64,000 bases of DNA from Trachelipus rathkii (GCA_015478945.1 JABUQX010014293.1:22501-86500), one strand, 5' to 3'; positions 14,276-26,106 are shown, counted from the first letter of the stretch. Program-made: numbers and translations. Notes: generated by a model from the sequence alone, not told the origin.

Positions 14276-15032
14276 AAGAAAATATGAACATGTAGAAGCC
14301 TTTACATAAAAATTTATATTTTAAATATTAACAGTATTTTTAAAAATTATTAAATAAATGAGAAAATAAAATAAAATGCGAGCTCAATTAGCAATGAAAG
14401 CTAAGATATAGGATTTAATTATTAAATAGCCAATTGACAAATAATTTTTTTAACCTTAAAAGTAACTAAATACAAGTATATAGCTATAAACTATATTTAT
14501 AATTATCATCAGTATGATGATAAAATACTAAACTGAAAAGGGTTCAAATAATAATAATAAATATAATAATAATAATAAATAATACTAATGAGAGCACTGA
14601 TATATAGCTGATAAGCTCTCTCTCTCTTGTTAAATCAATAAACTCAGCATTTTCCAAGCTAGCATTACAAATAATCAAATCAATTTAAAAAAAAAAAAAA
14701 AATGCAATGTACAATTAATAATAATAATAAAAAAAATCTATAAACAAAACTATTGGGCTTATAATTTTTAATGTTTACAGTTGCCAATTTGATATTTTCA
14801 GTATATTAAATTTTTTCATCTTCCATTCTATCAGATAGTACAAAACCTTATTATTTACACTAAAAATTAACTTGCTTTCATGAAGAAATATTTGACAAAA
14901 GCAAAAGTACTACTTACCTTATCTCTAAGTAGTCTAAGAATTTCAAAAAATGTAGTTTTGTGGTTATTCCACTTTAGGCTCAAAAGCCCATCTTCCATTT
15001 TGGAATAAAAAAATTTTCTGAAAAAAAAATTC

Positions 15033-15036
<4 letters not shown>
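14276..15036. other. AT-rich spacer with (AAT)n patches
   Basis: Interrupted AAT repeats occur near 14548-14590 and 14718-14735, with a CT-rich run near 14617. No genes were recognised. Confidence 0.6.
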
Positions 15037-15124
<88 letters not shown>

Positions 15125-15273
15125 TATATATATATATAGTATATATATATATATAATATAATATATATTATATATACATATACAATGATACATTATATAT
15201 ATATATATTATGATATATAGATATATATATATATATATATTATATATATAATATATATATATATATTTATATA

Positions 15274-15327
<54 letters not shown>
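15037..15327. repeat. (TA)n array, about 290 bp
   Basis: TA repeats with scattered TATTATA and ATATAG variants. Confidence 0.95.
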
Positions 15328-15329
<2 letters not shown>

Positions 15330-15635
15330 CTTTTTTGGGTTACAAATTTTTATGAAATTTGATACACATGACCATCAACAACAATAAATTTTCATCAAAT
15401 TTGGTACAGATAACCTTAAGGTTAAGTAAAAGTTTTTTATTCCTTGAACACAAGTCAATCCAGAAGGTACCAAAATGTTATTTAAAAAAAAAAAAAAAAA
15501 AGTCATAAGAAAAATAATAAATATAAAATTTTCCACTCTTGCACATCATAACACTATCTAATCTAGTGGATTCTTAAGTTTGTACATTTTCAAGTTTCAC
15601 TTAAGGTTTTTTGCAAAAAAATTTATACTATTATA

Positions 15636-15783
15636 TATCAAATACAACACTGAAAAGGGTGGGTGTCAACCAATTAGTATAATTTTTGTTTAATAAATGT
15701 TTTAAATCATAAATCAATTTTGATTAGCCTATTTAATAATCTAAATGGTTGATACCCCAAACTTTTCAGTCTTTTATTTGATA
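15636..15783. mobile_element. small palindromic element, 148 bp
   Basis: The left arm TATCAAATACAACACTGAAA then AGGGTGGGTGTCAACCAATTAG is matched by its inverse at 15741-15783 (CTAAATGGTTGATACCCCAA then ACTTTTCAGTC). Weaker pairing extends outward. There is no coding content. It is a likely fold-back MITE. Confidence 0.55.
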
Positions 15784-16398
15784 AATTATGATAGATTAAT
15801 ATTTTTGATATTTGTAATAGTGATACTATTATATTAGCTATTTTACAATATAAAGGTTTAATTTTAAATAATAAATTGTTTAACATGTAATAAAAGAGTG
15901 TAATTTTAAAGCATTGTACTAAATTTTTGTTAGATGTAAGAAATGTAATAAATTAAAATTTTTGGTTAAGTTGGATACTTAACTTAAACTACAAATAAAG
16001 GCAAAAAAATTTTTTTTTTATATATGCAAATATTTATTAAATAAGCTAATAAAAAATTTTCTGGAATGATTGTATTTTTAAAACTTTAGTATACTATATA
16101 TTTTTCATTTCATTCTATTAGGATCAATCTGAAAAAATGATCCTGCTATTTTCAGAGAAAAAAGATACAAATGGGATAAAAAGTCAGTAGTTTTAACCCA
16201 AGTGAATGCTAATTAAAAATTCCTTACAAAAATGACCTAAAACTTTAACTATATATCAATAAGACATAGTTAAAATATAATTCAGATTTGCCCTCTCAGC
16301 CCTCAATTTGTGGCAAAGTTGAATTAAAAAAAATATTCTCCCATAAATGAAAAATCATATTTTATTTTTCATTCAATCAATGTAAAATTTTTAGAGCA
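15784..16398. other. unassigned AT-rich sequence
   Basis: Nothing was recognised. Confidence 0.5.
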
Positions 16399-16498
16399 TA
16401 TATATATATAAATTATATATAGACTTTTTTATATTATATATATATATATATATTATAATATATATATATACTATAATATATAATATAATATATATATA
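16399..16498. repeat. (TA)n tract
   Basis: Imperfect TA tract abutting the left end of the outer TIR element. Confidence 0.9.
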
Positions 16499-17533
16499 CA
16501 CCGTCAAATGGGGGAAGACTGGTAAAAATTAGGCTTTTTTTTTTTTTGTCGTCATGAAAAATCAAAATTTCAAGTTACACCCATACTAAATGTTTTTTCT
16601 TCAAATTCAAACTTCTTAAATGTTATAAAATAATGAAGAGAGTATTAAAAATGAAAATAAAATAATTTTTAGGTAATTTTTTGAAAAATGCTAGTGTGAA
16701 AGTTTTTGGGAGGATAAAAAACTGGTAGGTGCGTCGGTTTAAAATGTAATATGTTAATATATCGTAAGTTTTGTGACTTAGTGATTTAATTTAATAAAAA
16801 TATGTATACAAAGTCTTTAAACGTGTTAAAAATAAATTTGGGTAAAAAAAAAAGTGTAAAACTTAAACTTCACTAGCATTACTGAGCATCATGATTTTTT
16901 TTGTAAAACTTTTACTTTTCAATAATGTATCCTATTACCAAAACTTACGAAAACAAATTACATATTTTAGAATCAGCGTATAAGGCTTATTCGTGGAATG
17001 TTATAAAAAAAAAAAAAAAGAAAAATTATTATTTTTTTTTTTAAAAACATTCCTGTAAAAAACTTTATAACGCTGAGTGCCAAATATGTAAATTGTTCTT
17101 GTTTAAGTATCGTAGGTCGTCGAGATCATGGCGTACATATATGCTTAAAGTTTGGCTATTTTTTTTACGTAACATTAATTATCAAAAAAAAAAATATAAT
17201 ATTAATACAACGATTTTTCGTGTGAAATAATATAAATTTTACTCTATTTATATTTTAAAGTGAAAATTTATTAAAACTAAAAAAAAAATTATACATGAAA
17301 ATTGGAGATGGTATTTTCTTTTAAAAGTGTAAACCCTTAACTTAAAAAATAATATCACTAAATACAATTACATACATGGAAACTAGGGGTGTCCCGGAAC
17401 TGAAATTTTCGGTTCCGGCCGAACCGAATTAGCCGAGGAATCACAAATAAGTCCGGCCGAAACGGAGATTTCTAATACTTCCTTAACTTAAAAGAAATGT
17501 AAAAAGTATAATTTAACTTTCAATATTAAATCT

Positions 17534-17546
17534 TATATATATATAT

Positions 17547-17581
<35 letters not shown>

Positions 17582-17645
17582 ATATATATATATAATATAT
17601 ATTATAATATATAGATATTATATTATTATACTATATATATATATT
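17534..17645. repeat. (TA)n tract inside the hAT element
   Basis: Imperfect TA repeat. Confidence 0.9.
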
Positions 17646-17999
17646 TAATTCATTAACAGATTTTTGATAACTGAAAAATATTAATTGATTAAAGATTTGT
17701 CATGAAACTAACTATACAAAAATTGTTTTTAAAATACCATCTGCGTAAAAGATTTGAAGATTATTTTTTTTTATTATTAATAATGTATCAAAATCTTTAA
17801 TTAGAGGTAAAATTATGCACAAAAAAAATAAAAACTAGTAGTTCACAAAAAACAATTAATTTGACGAACGGGGGGGGCCCCAACTTATAAGACATATTGG
17901 AAATCTTTAATGAAAGAGAATATTTTTAAAATCAAACCTTAGGTTGACAATTGAAAGGAACCGGTATTTTGTAGAACACTGGAAACACCCCAAAATAGC

Positions 18000-18427
18000 G
18001 AAAGTTCGAAGCCGTGAACAAGTTGAGTCTGGAGGAAAATTTCTTCCCCACAAAAATTGCCCATATCAATGACCCCCAATCAAAGGCAATTCTTCACAAT
18101 ATAAGTAAATTTTATTGGCATTAGTATGCTTAATTGCAATGAGTAACCAGCCATCACAATCACTGAAGAGCAGGGACTCTAGAAGTTGTTGCCCATCTTC
18201 AACCAAATATATTATTTCTGTTAGGAAATATTTTTTTTGTAGAGTATATGAATGTTAACAAACTTCATACAGTAAATTGACATCAGCAGTATTCGAGAAG
18301 TTATCTAACGGCTGATCAGATATTTCATTTACAGAAGTATGGACAGCTAAATATTCAACGAGTCATTTATTTCTTTTAACTAATCACTGGCTACGAGCCA
18401 GTTTGAAAAAATTGGACTATTATTCCA
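18000..18427 (+). pseudogene. hAT transposase remnant of the enclosing element
   Basis: The plus strand reads SFTEVWTAKYSTSHLFLLTN followed by [15 protein letters not shown] at about 18320-18425. This corresponds to the hAT segment usually written TTDIWTS...SFLSLTAHWI, around the first catalytic Asp. Here the key Asp appears as Glu or is shifted (TEVWT). Upstream frames are consistent with the preceding, less conserved region. The frame is then destroyed by a TA tract from 18431. The position inside TIRs with an 8-bp duplication supports it being the element's own gene. Confidence 0.6.
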
Positions 18428-18430
18428 TTG

Positions 18431-18516
18431 CAATATATATATATATATATATCTATATATATATATATATACGTATATAGTATAATATATATATTATATA
18501 TAGTATTATATATATA

Positions 18517-18562
<46 letters not shown>

Positions 18563-18648
18563 TATATATATATAGCTATAGCTATATTATATTATAGTAT
18601 ATATAATATATATAATATATAATATATATTAATATAAAATTATATATA

Positions 18649-18716
<68 letters not shown>

Positions 18717-18737
18717 TATATATATAATATATATATA

Positions 18738-18786
<49 letters not shown>

Positions 18787-18805
18787 TAGTATATATAGTA
18801 TATAT
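18431..18805. repeat. (TA)n array, about 375 bp
   Basis: A long TA array with ATTAATA and TAGC interruptions. It lies between the hAT transposase remnant and the LINE insertion. Confidence 0.95.
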
Positions 18806-20492
18806 GATGGTGATTGATTGGATTTGGAAGTTGTGTAATAAAGGCGTTTATAGAAGGTATAGTCCCAAGGGATTGGAGGAGAGCGGAATAGTACCCTGTA
18901 TATATAAGGGTTAAGGAGATAAGGGGAACTGTTCAAGATTATAGGGAATAAGTTTATTGAGTGTGTAGGAAGTATATGCTGGTATTTTGTCGAAAGATGA
19001 GCGACTGGACTGAAGACTTTGATTGGTGAAGAACGAAGGTGCGTTTAGGAGTGGTAGAGATGTGTGGATCAAATCTGTACATTGAAAACAAAATGATTGA
19101 GAAAATGAGGGAGAAGAGGATAAATTATATTTAGGTTATGGATTTGCAACAGGCGGTATGACTTAGAGTTAATAGGTGAAGGTTTATTGCAGGGGTTAGT
19201 TGATATATCGTGTTTGGTGTAGGCTTCTGAATGGAGTCAAAAGTAGTGTATGATGACAGTGAAGCGTTGTGTAAGAATAAATGGTTTGAAAATTGATTGG
19301 TTTTAGTATTAATAGAGGAATTAGACAGGGTTGTGTTATGTCTCCTTGGTTATTCAATTTGTATTGGATGGGGTTATGAAAGAATTCGAAGATAAAAGTG
19401 GCAGGAAAAATGGTGTTAGAATGGTGAGAATGGAGATGAGTGGAGGGTGCCCTACCATTATATGCAGGATGATTTGGTTCTGTGTGGTAGGCGAATCTGA
19501 AGAGAGTTTGAGAGGATGGTAGAGAGATTTGCAGGGTGTGTAAAGGAGGGGCTTGAAAGTAAACGTGGATAAGAGTAAGGTATGGTTGTGAGTGAGACAC
19601 TCCTCAGGGTTGAAGTTAATGTTAGAGGGGTGAGTCAAGCTGGAACAAGTGTCTGAGTTTAAAATATTTAGCTGGTATAGTTGATGAGACTGCTTGCCCT
19701 GCTGTAGTTATAGGAAAAGTTGTGAATGGCAGGAAGGTGGCTCGTGCAATTAAATCGCTGGTGAATGTAAACGGGACTAAGTCTTGAGTTGCTAGGGTTC
19801 TTAAGTGAGGGTATGTTGCTTAACCTGTGTTATTGTCGTATAGTTAAGTGAGGACTATGGTCTGGAATTAAGAAAAGTATAGATCTAAAGTCAATGTGTT
19901 CAGATGCGACCAACTTAGGGCATGCTAGGTGTGTGAAAGAATGATAAAATGAGGAATGAAGCGAGCCAGGTGAGAGAGAGAGAGAAAAGATAAAGGAGAG
20001 ATAAATGAAGTATGTTTGAGATGGTTTGGTCATATGGAAAGGATGTGAATGGATATAGTCGGTTGGTTAAGCGAGTATAGTTGGCGAGTGTGTTGGAACC
20101 GACCAGCTGGGAGACGAAAGGAAAAGGGATTGAGTCAGTAAACGATGTCTTGAAGGAGAGAAATAAATCTGAGTTTGGTATTTAAGCGAGAAGAAAGGTG
20201 TTATAACAGAGGTGAATGGCGGGGGATTGTAGGGGGTATTGTGGCCCAACCTGGGCCAAGGGATTGAACCCTTACCTTGACGATCGACCATAGTGAGGTC
20301 CATCGCGTCCCATGTAAGCTTTAGTTGTGGATTTCTGACTGCGTATGAGTCTCACTAATTAATGGTACTTGAGGGGGGCGGTAAGGCTGGGCTGTCTTTT
20401 CGACTTATGTCATGTTCTCCTACTGCTCTTCTTTCGAGGCTCGTTTACGCACCTTACTAGCTAGCAGAAGATGCAGCAGATAAGAAGAAGAA
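18806..20492 (+). pseudogene. 5'-truncated LINE copy (RT and 3' end)
   Basis: It starts within the RT (MVIDWIWKLCNK, then GIVPRDW-like) and continues with CVDQI-like sequence near 19065-19085. Then come NRGIRQGCVMSPWLFN (about 19320) and the active-site region YMQDDLVLCG (about 19460), where the family box is YADD. Here one extra codon-sized insertion has disrupted it. Later phrases are ESEESLRGW, VNGRKVARAIKSL and GRRKEKGLSQ-like. The 3' untranslated region matches the copies at 11.0 and 54.1 kb (GGGCCAAGGGATTGAACC, then ATTAATGGTA). It ends in an (AGA)n tail (about 20480) followed by TA repeats. 5' truncation is typical of LINEs. Confidence 0.85.
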
Positions 20493-20514
20493 GATATATT
20501 ATATATATATAATA

Positions 20515-20549
<35 letters not shown>

Positions 20550-20610
20550 ATAATATTATATATATATATATATAACTATAATTTATATTAGATATATATA
20601 TATATATATT
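20493..20610. repeat. (TA)n tract after the LINE tail
   Basis: Imperfect TA repeat immediately 3' of the AGA tail. Confidence 0.9.
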
Positions 20611-20699
20611 ATTATAATTTTGGTTTAAATTTGAATTTAATGAGTATTTTATTATACATATTTCAAAATATTTGAGATATTTGAGTAAACTTTATTTCA

Positions 20700-21578
20700 G
20701 GGGATGACCAATATTTTGCTCGGGCGTAGCCTATTTACGCCCCCCTTAAAAATGGACATTAAAATTCGAATTTTAAGCCGATTTTGACTAAAACACCAAA
20801 ACTGTAGCTTTTTATGACCTCTAAAACGTTGCTTCCGGTGTTTTTCTGGACTGTAGTCATTCTTTCAGAATTTCTAATAATATCAAAATCCATGTAGCTG
20901 ACTATTTTCATATCAACTTTTCAGATTTTTTGCGAAATGACTTCAAACTTGAAATATTGAATAATGGGTCCATTACCTACAATAATAATTCCGCAGAACA
21001 TTCTACGGATTTTAAGTTTTTTAGTTTAGTTTTTTAAAAGTTCAAAAAATAATTTTTTTTGAATTGTCCCAAGAACGAAATCCAATCTATTGCATATACA
21101 AGAAAATTACTTTAAGTAAAAAAAGATGGCATCTCGCCCGACTATTACAAGCCCTGAAAAATTTGATGTTTGATCGGAAAGTAGAAAAAAAAAAATGTCA
21201 ATTTCCCTTTTCAAATTTAAAAAAAAATGGGTTTGAAATTGGACAATGCTGAGCACAAAACATAAAAAATCGAAAAAGTTCTACGTAATATTGTAGGTAA
21301 TGACATGACCAATCTATGCTAATTATTGTAGGTAATTCACAAAAAAATCTGAAAGTTGATATGAAAATAGTCAAAAACATGATTTTGAAAAATTGAAAAT
21401 TCTGAAAGAATTACTAGTCACAGAAAAACACCAGAAAACAACGTTTTAGAGGGCAAAAAAAGCTACATTTTGGTGTTTATAGGGTCAAAATCGGCTAAAA
21501 ATCCGAATTTCATATCCATTTTTAGGGGGGGGGGAGTGAAAATGGGGCTCAGCCCCAGCCAAAGATTGAAGCATCCCC
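20700..21578. mobile_element. fold-back element, 879 bp
   Basis: The two halves are inverted copies over roughly 300 bp each. The left half starts GGGGATGACC and contains CCCCCCTTAAAAATGG, ATTTTAAGCCGATTTTGAC and CCGGTGTTTTTCTGG. The right half contains the inverses in mirror order and ends GAAGCATCCCC. A possible 4-bp duplication, TTCA, flanks it (20696-20699 and 21579-21582). There is no coding sequence. It is nested in the hAT element. Confidence 0.65.
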
Positions 21579-22117
21579 TTCAATAATACTATAGGTATGT
21601 AATACACTATGTATGAACTATGAATAAATACTACACAAGGCTACCATTATATTTTGTTAAAAATTGGGCTATGGGTTATGCAAAATAAATCCCTTCCAGC
21701 AAATTTTTTAATTACCAAGTACATTAGTAGTTCCGGTTCCGGCCGGAACCGGAACCGGAAAAAAATGTCAAATTCCGGCCGGACCGGAATTCCGGTACAC
21801 CTCTAATGGAAACTCCTAATTTCACACCTTTTTATATACTGTTAATGCGAAATGATGATCTCTTCAGTCTTAGAGATTGTGCAGACCTTAACATTTTTTT
21901 GCAATTTTTCAAAAAAAAAATTTTTAAATGGGGGAAATTTTTTTGAACTATAGTGTAATTTATTGGATTTAATTTTGAAAATAATATTAAAATATAGTCT
22001 TTTATCTACCAAAAAAACCTTTCCCCAATTTCATAGCGGTTGTCTTTAAGAAAATGTAGAACATTTTCTAAACTTACCGGTTTTACCCACCGAAACCAGT
22101 TTTCCCCCATTTGACAG

Positions 22118-23377
22118 TATATATATATATAAAATTGGGTGACACTTTTTTTTTTAAGATCAATATTTTGCATACTCAACCATTTGGCCACTGTTCACAG
22201 AAAAAAAATTCAGTGGCAAATGTTTAGGTATTCACAAAATTTATCTAAATGAAAAATGTGTATCTCACTTAATTATACAAGCTCTGAATATCAATAACAA
22301 AAGTTACAAAAATATTTCTTTTATGACGTTGCTTTTTTTTTTTTAATCAAACCATCACAAATTGAGGATTTAAATGGCAAAAAGCTATTAAATTTTTAAC
22401 ATTATATATTTTATCTATGTATAGTTCAAGTGGTTTCTGTAAAATGTTTTTGATTGGTATTCACTAGATTTGAAACTCATATTTTTTCATATGCAAATAA
22501 ATAATATTCAAACTAAAAGAGACTGAAAACTGTTGGAAATGAACATTTTAAGCTAAAAAAAATGCTGCATTTTAACAATTTGGTCAAAATAACCAAATTT
22601 AAAAAAACAAATTTCAGAGCCTTTCCCTTAATGACAGGATTGCCAATAATTTATATCGGATTAATACAAGAATTTAATCAATAATACACTTCTTTATACA
22701 CTATATAAGATTATATTTACCATTGCCATAATGCCTTTGCCCTTGTGGCTACCAAGATAAATATCTTATCCTTGAATGTGATAAAATTATTACATATAAA
22801 GCTTTATGTCAAGCAAATGAAATTAAATATATGAAATATTAATTCCTTTAAAATAAGATAAATGTTTTATTTTAAAACTAAAAAGTAGCGAAATTAAAAT
22901 TCATTTCACAATTCTTTGCATACTAATAAGTGCCAGAGCCTTTAAAGCTCTCAGTGTGGTGTCCTCAATTTATTCTATACAAGAAAATGTTTGGAAGATT
23001 ATCTAATATGACCCTAAGCTTGCAAGACAGCAATGAACCATCACAAAAAAATTCATATTTCTTATTTTTTTAACTTCAGAAGCTTTCAAAAATTGGAAAG
23101 ATTCCCATTTTCAGTAATATTTTGTCAAACATGAAAAAGAGATGTTCAATTCTTTCACCTATGAAGTAAACTGTACCTATATAAGCAAATTCATCATTTA
23201 GTTAAAACTAACAATGTACAGGCACAAACACACAATCATATAATTAAAAGTCTTTTGGGGAGCAAAATATTTTAAAACATCAATGAAATTTTTCACCACA
23301 GAAAAGATTTTATCAATTGGACCAATGCTTCTGTATTTGTGCTAGAAAGATGAACAAAAACAAGAAAGCTGGATTGT
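22118..23377. other. unassigned AT-rich sequence
   Basis: No genes were recognised. A copy of the arm motif of the 12.6-kb palindromic element occurs at 22251-22289 in inverse orientation. Confidence 0.45.
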
Positions 23378-23980
23378 GAAGATGAAGATTTTTCTATTGG
23401 TGGCATCAAGGATCCAGTTATAGAGCATCTTACCAACCTCAGGAAGTGGTTCCCTTATTTCTTTCCACCGCTTGATTCACATTGGACAATTGGATAGTGT
23501 GAAACTACTAAAGTAACAGAAGAGCCTAGAGCAGGGGTCACCAAACTGTGGCCCATGAGGCCAACAATCAGGCATACAGTAGAATCCACTGATTTCATCT
23601 TTAAGACAATTAAATTAAACACACTATTTTCATTAATAAACTATTGTCACAAAGCATACTAGTAGCACTATATTTCACTTTTCAGATCCCACTTGTCACT
23701 GAATTCAAACTTCTGTAAGATAAGCTAGCCAGGTCCTGGTCCTTGAGACTTAGTGGAGGTGTCACTGTGGCCCTTAGGCTAAAAAGTTTGGAGACCCCTG
23801 GCCTAGAGCAGCAAATAGTCCTAATTTTGATGTTGCATAAAAACAAATTATCTGTTCCTTTGTCAAGATTTGCATTAATTAATTTCATTTATTACTCTTT
23901 TCATATTTTGTGCAGTTTTTCATTTGATTATTATCAATTTTGTGTTTCTTTTTTAAAGTGGATTTATCAAGTACAACTGT
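23378..23980 (+). pseudogene. hAT-derived (SCAND3/GTF2IRD2-like) C-terminal remnant
   Basis: The plus strand reads DPVIEHLTNLRKWFPYFFPP then LDSHW at about 23405-23490. It resumes after the MITE with KNKLSVPLSRFALINF (about 23843-23890). The HLxxLxxxFxxYFPxLD pattern is typical of the C-terminal part of GTF2IRD2/SCAND3-type hAT proteins. Short conserved phrases, frameshifts and a 269-bp MITE insertion at 23532 make it a pseudogene. The call rests on few residues. Confidence 0.4.
23532..23800. mobile_element. hAT MITE, 269 bp, perfect 8-bp duplication
   Basis: GCCTAGAG occurs at 23524-23531 and 23801-23808, directly flanking an insert with inverted ends CAGGGGTCACCAAACT and AGTTTGGAGACCCCTG. 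The CAGGGGTC...GACCCCTG ends and the 8-bp duplication identify a hAT non-autonomous element. Open frames inside are chance. Confidence 0.9.
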
Positions 23981-24865
23981 AACATATATTTTTCAGCTTG
24001 TATTACTATAGTCTCAATACAAATGAAATCAAACTATTTTGAATATGAGTGTTCTTTTGTGCTTTCCAGATTAGTAAAATTTAAGAAAAATATTCATACA
24101 GCATATGTTACAATTTTAAAAGCAATTAGTTTTCCTTCACTTCTAATTCTAGGGGTAATAATGTTTTACACATATACTTTGGAGTAATGTCCAAGAAAGT
24201 TCTGTTAAAGAAAGTTAAATTTGTGACCACTTGTTTTTTGTTTTTTTTCTAAATTAAGGTATCAAAAATGAGTCAATTCAAAAGGTTCTCACCATCCCTG
24301 GCCTAGTTGCATTTATCAATGTTAGGTTTAATTCATGATTTGCTTTTACAAATTCATTTTAATAATGTTCTGATTTAATTAATTTACTTTACCAACATTT
24401 TTTGTGTATTCATAAAAAAAAATTAAAGTTTCGTTAATTATGGAAAAATTCCAGTAACTTCATGTTCCAAACCTTTACCTAATTCAGTACTTTTTATAAA
24501 AAAAGGGAAGAGACATATCCAGCTGGCTATCTTATACATTTCTAATACAGTATATCATACATCACATTTTATAAAAAAAAAATTCTCAGATGAGGCAGTG
24601 ATTTTATAAAATTAATAGATTTAAAGAAGCAAGGGTAATTTCACATTTCCAGTAGAATACTTATTCCAACCATAAAGAGAAAATATTGTGAAATGGATTA
24701 AATATAGCTTAATGAAGTGAAAAACTTTTTTTTTTTTTTTACAAATACACCAAAAAACTAAAAAGTTAACTATGATAAGGTAAACCTATTATCAAACATA
24801 TTGGATGAATATAAGACCTATATTCAAAAATTAATATATATTGTGAAATAAATTCATCAGCCATC
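23981..24865. other. unassigned AT-rich sequence
   Basis: Nothing beyond A- and T-runs was recognised. Confidence 0.5.
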
Positions 24866-24952
24866 ATGGGTCAGGGAGTATGATGGTTAGAACCTTCCCA
24901 CCTCCCCATGGACAAATGTCTATCCACCATGAATTCAAATGATTCGCATAAG
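24866..24952 (+). mobile_element. possible degenerate tRNA-derived SINE head
   Basis: TGGGTCAGGGAGTATGATGG then TTAGAACCTTCCCACCTCC resembles the D-arm/anticodon-arm start of tRNA-like SINEs. It is followed about 45 bp later by a B-box-like GAATTCAAATGATTC. Both boxes deviate from consensus. Confidence 0.3.
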
Positions 24953-25335
24953 AAAATTTATTTAAATAGCCTAAGCCCTATATTGGTATATATATCAATA
25001 TCATAGGACAGTAAATGTATCATCAATATAAGAGATCTAGCTTCATCTTCATGAATATGGTAGAGATTACTTTTTATAGTAAAAATCTGTTCAACTTATT
25101 ATACAAAAATGATATTTCACGCTTTATTATGGGCACTTTTAGTCCTTTTCACTATATTTTGTCTTTATTTCTTGAAAATCATAAGAATTGTCTGTTCCAC
25201 CAGAACTAAGAAATTACAGAAATAGGACTATAAAGACAAACATTGAGCAACAGTCAGGCAAAACCACAGCAACACATTTTTTTTAATATATAAAAATCAC
25301 AGCATGGACTCTTAGTTAAAACTAGAAATAAAAGA

Positions 25336-25450
25336 GACAGTAAGAAGCCAGATGGGCCTATTGAGACTGTCCCAGTCAAGCTAATAGAAACAATCACTAA
25401 GCATGCTCATGCAAATCCATAAGAACCCTAGGGGCTTATTAATGACTTAC
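25336..25450 (-). mobile_element. LINE 3'-end remnant
   Basis: The words AGAAGCCAGATGGGCCTATT and GACTGTCCCAGTCAA parallel GGGCCTATCAAAGCTGTCCC in the LINE 3' end at 37.04-37.5 kb, same orientation. Only about 100 bp is recognisable. Confidence 0.45.
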
Positions 25451-25612
25451 ATAGTATACACAAAGTTTACAACTAAAAGGAAAAACTAGTTTGATTTTTA
25501 AAAGGAATCCTAAATAAATAAATAATAATAGACGTATTTTGAAAAAAATATTATAGGTACTAAGTAATCCACTTATGATACAAAAACCAGCGTGAAAACA
25601 TCAATGCAATCA

Positions 25613-25722
25613 AATTATATATATATTATATGTATATATAATATATATATATATATTATATTTATATATATATATATAATATATATAAATTATATATATA
25701 TATATAATATATAATATATTAG
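25613..25722. repeat. (TA)n tract
   Basis: Imperfect TA repeat. Confidence 0.9.
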
Positions 25723-25737
25723 TAATACTGTAGACAG

Positions 25738-25964
25738 CGACCCACACATTTTGAGACGAAAAATTTCTGTTTCAAAAAAATTTCTAAGTTCAGAAAAGGT
25801 AAATTAAGTTAGGTTTTTTAAAATTGTTTAGTGCAAGTTCTGGATAATAAATCCAGAAGCTTAATGCCACATAAGAGAATTTTCTTAAAACTTAACTTAA
25901 CTTTTCTGAACTTAGAAAATTTTTTGAGTCTTAGAAAATTTCGGTCTCAAAATGTGTGGGGTCG
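25738..25964. mobile_element. palindromic MITE A, 227 bp
   Basis: CGACCCACACATTTTGAGAC at the left is inverted at the right (GTCTCAAAATGTGTGGGGTCG). Inside, TTTCTAAGTTCAGAAAAG is mirrored by CTTTTCTGAACTTAGAAAA. The centre (TTGTTTAGTGCAAGTT and TTAAAACTTAACTTAACTTTTC) is shared with element B at 26673. Confidence 0.75.
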
Positions 25965-25984
25965 AGGTATTTAGAACCATATAA

Positions 25985-26106
25985 TTTATATATATATATA
26001 TATAAATACTTTTACAATTTCTTAGATATACTAGTATCTACTGTATATAAAAAAAAAATATATATATATATATTATATATATATATTATATAGTATATAT
26101 ATATAT
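25985..26106. repeat. (TA)n patches
   Basis: Short TA tracts at 25985-26003 and 26057-26106. Confidence 0.85.

Larger units (their letters stand above)
17384..21805. mobile_element. hAT element with perfect 8-bp target duplication
   Basis: The target duplication ATGGAAAC lies at 17376-17383 and 21806-21813. The ends are inverted: TAGGGGTGTCCCGGAACT on the left and, read inward from the right, TAGAGGTGTACCGGAATTCC. Subterminal TTCCGGCCGGAACC-like words follow at both sides (17410-17465 and 21729-21790). An 8-bp duplication is diagnostic of hAT. The 4.4-kb element contains a hAT transposase remnant at 18.0-18.4 kb on the plus strand. It also holds later insertions (TA tracts, a LINE 3' half and a fold-back element). 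Confidence 0.85.
16499..22117. mobile_element. outer TIR element split by a hAT insertion
   Basis: The left end CACCGTCAAATGGGGGAAGA then CTGGT (16499) is the inverse of the right end at about 22095-22117 (ACCAGTTTTCCCCCATTTGACAG). Both ends are flanked by TA sequence. Removing the hAT element at 17384-21805 and one target copy leaves an element of about 1.2 kb. Its interior contains a hairpin around 16960-17090 (arms of about 45 bp containing TCAGCGT and GGAATGTT). No transposase is visible, so it is non-autonomous. TA flanks would suit Tc1/mariner-type insertion, but TA is ubiquitous here. Confidence 0.6.

Noticed and set aside
19196..19638. Minus-strand frames of 94-134 codons
   Set aside because: They are antisense to the LINE reverse transcriptase, whose motifs are clear on the plus strand.
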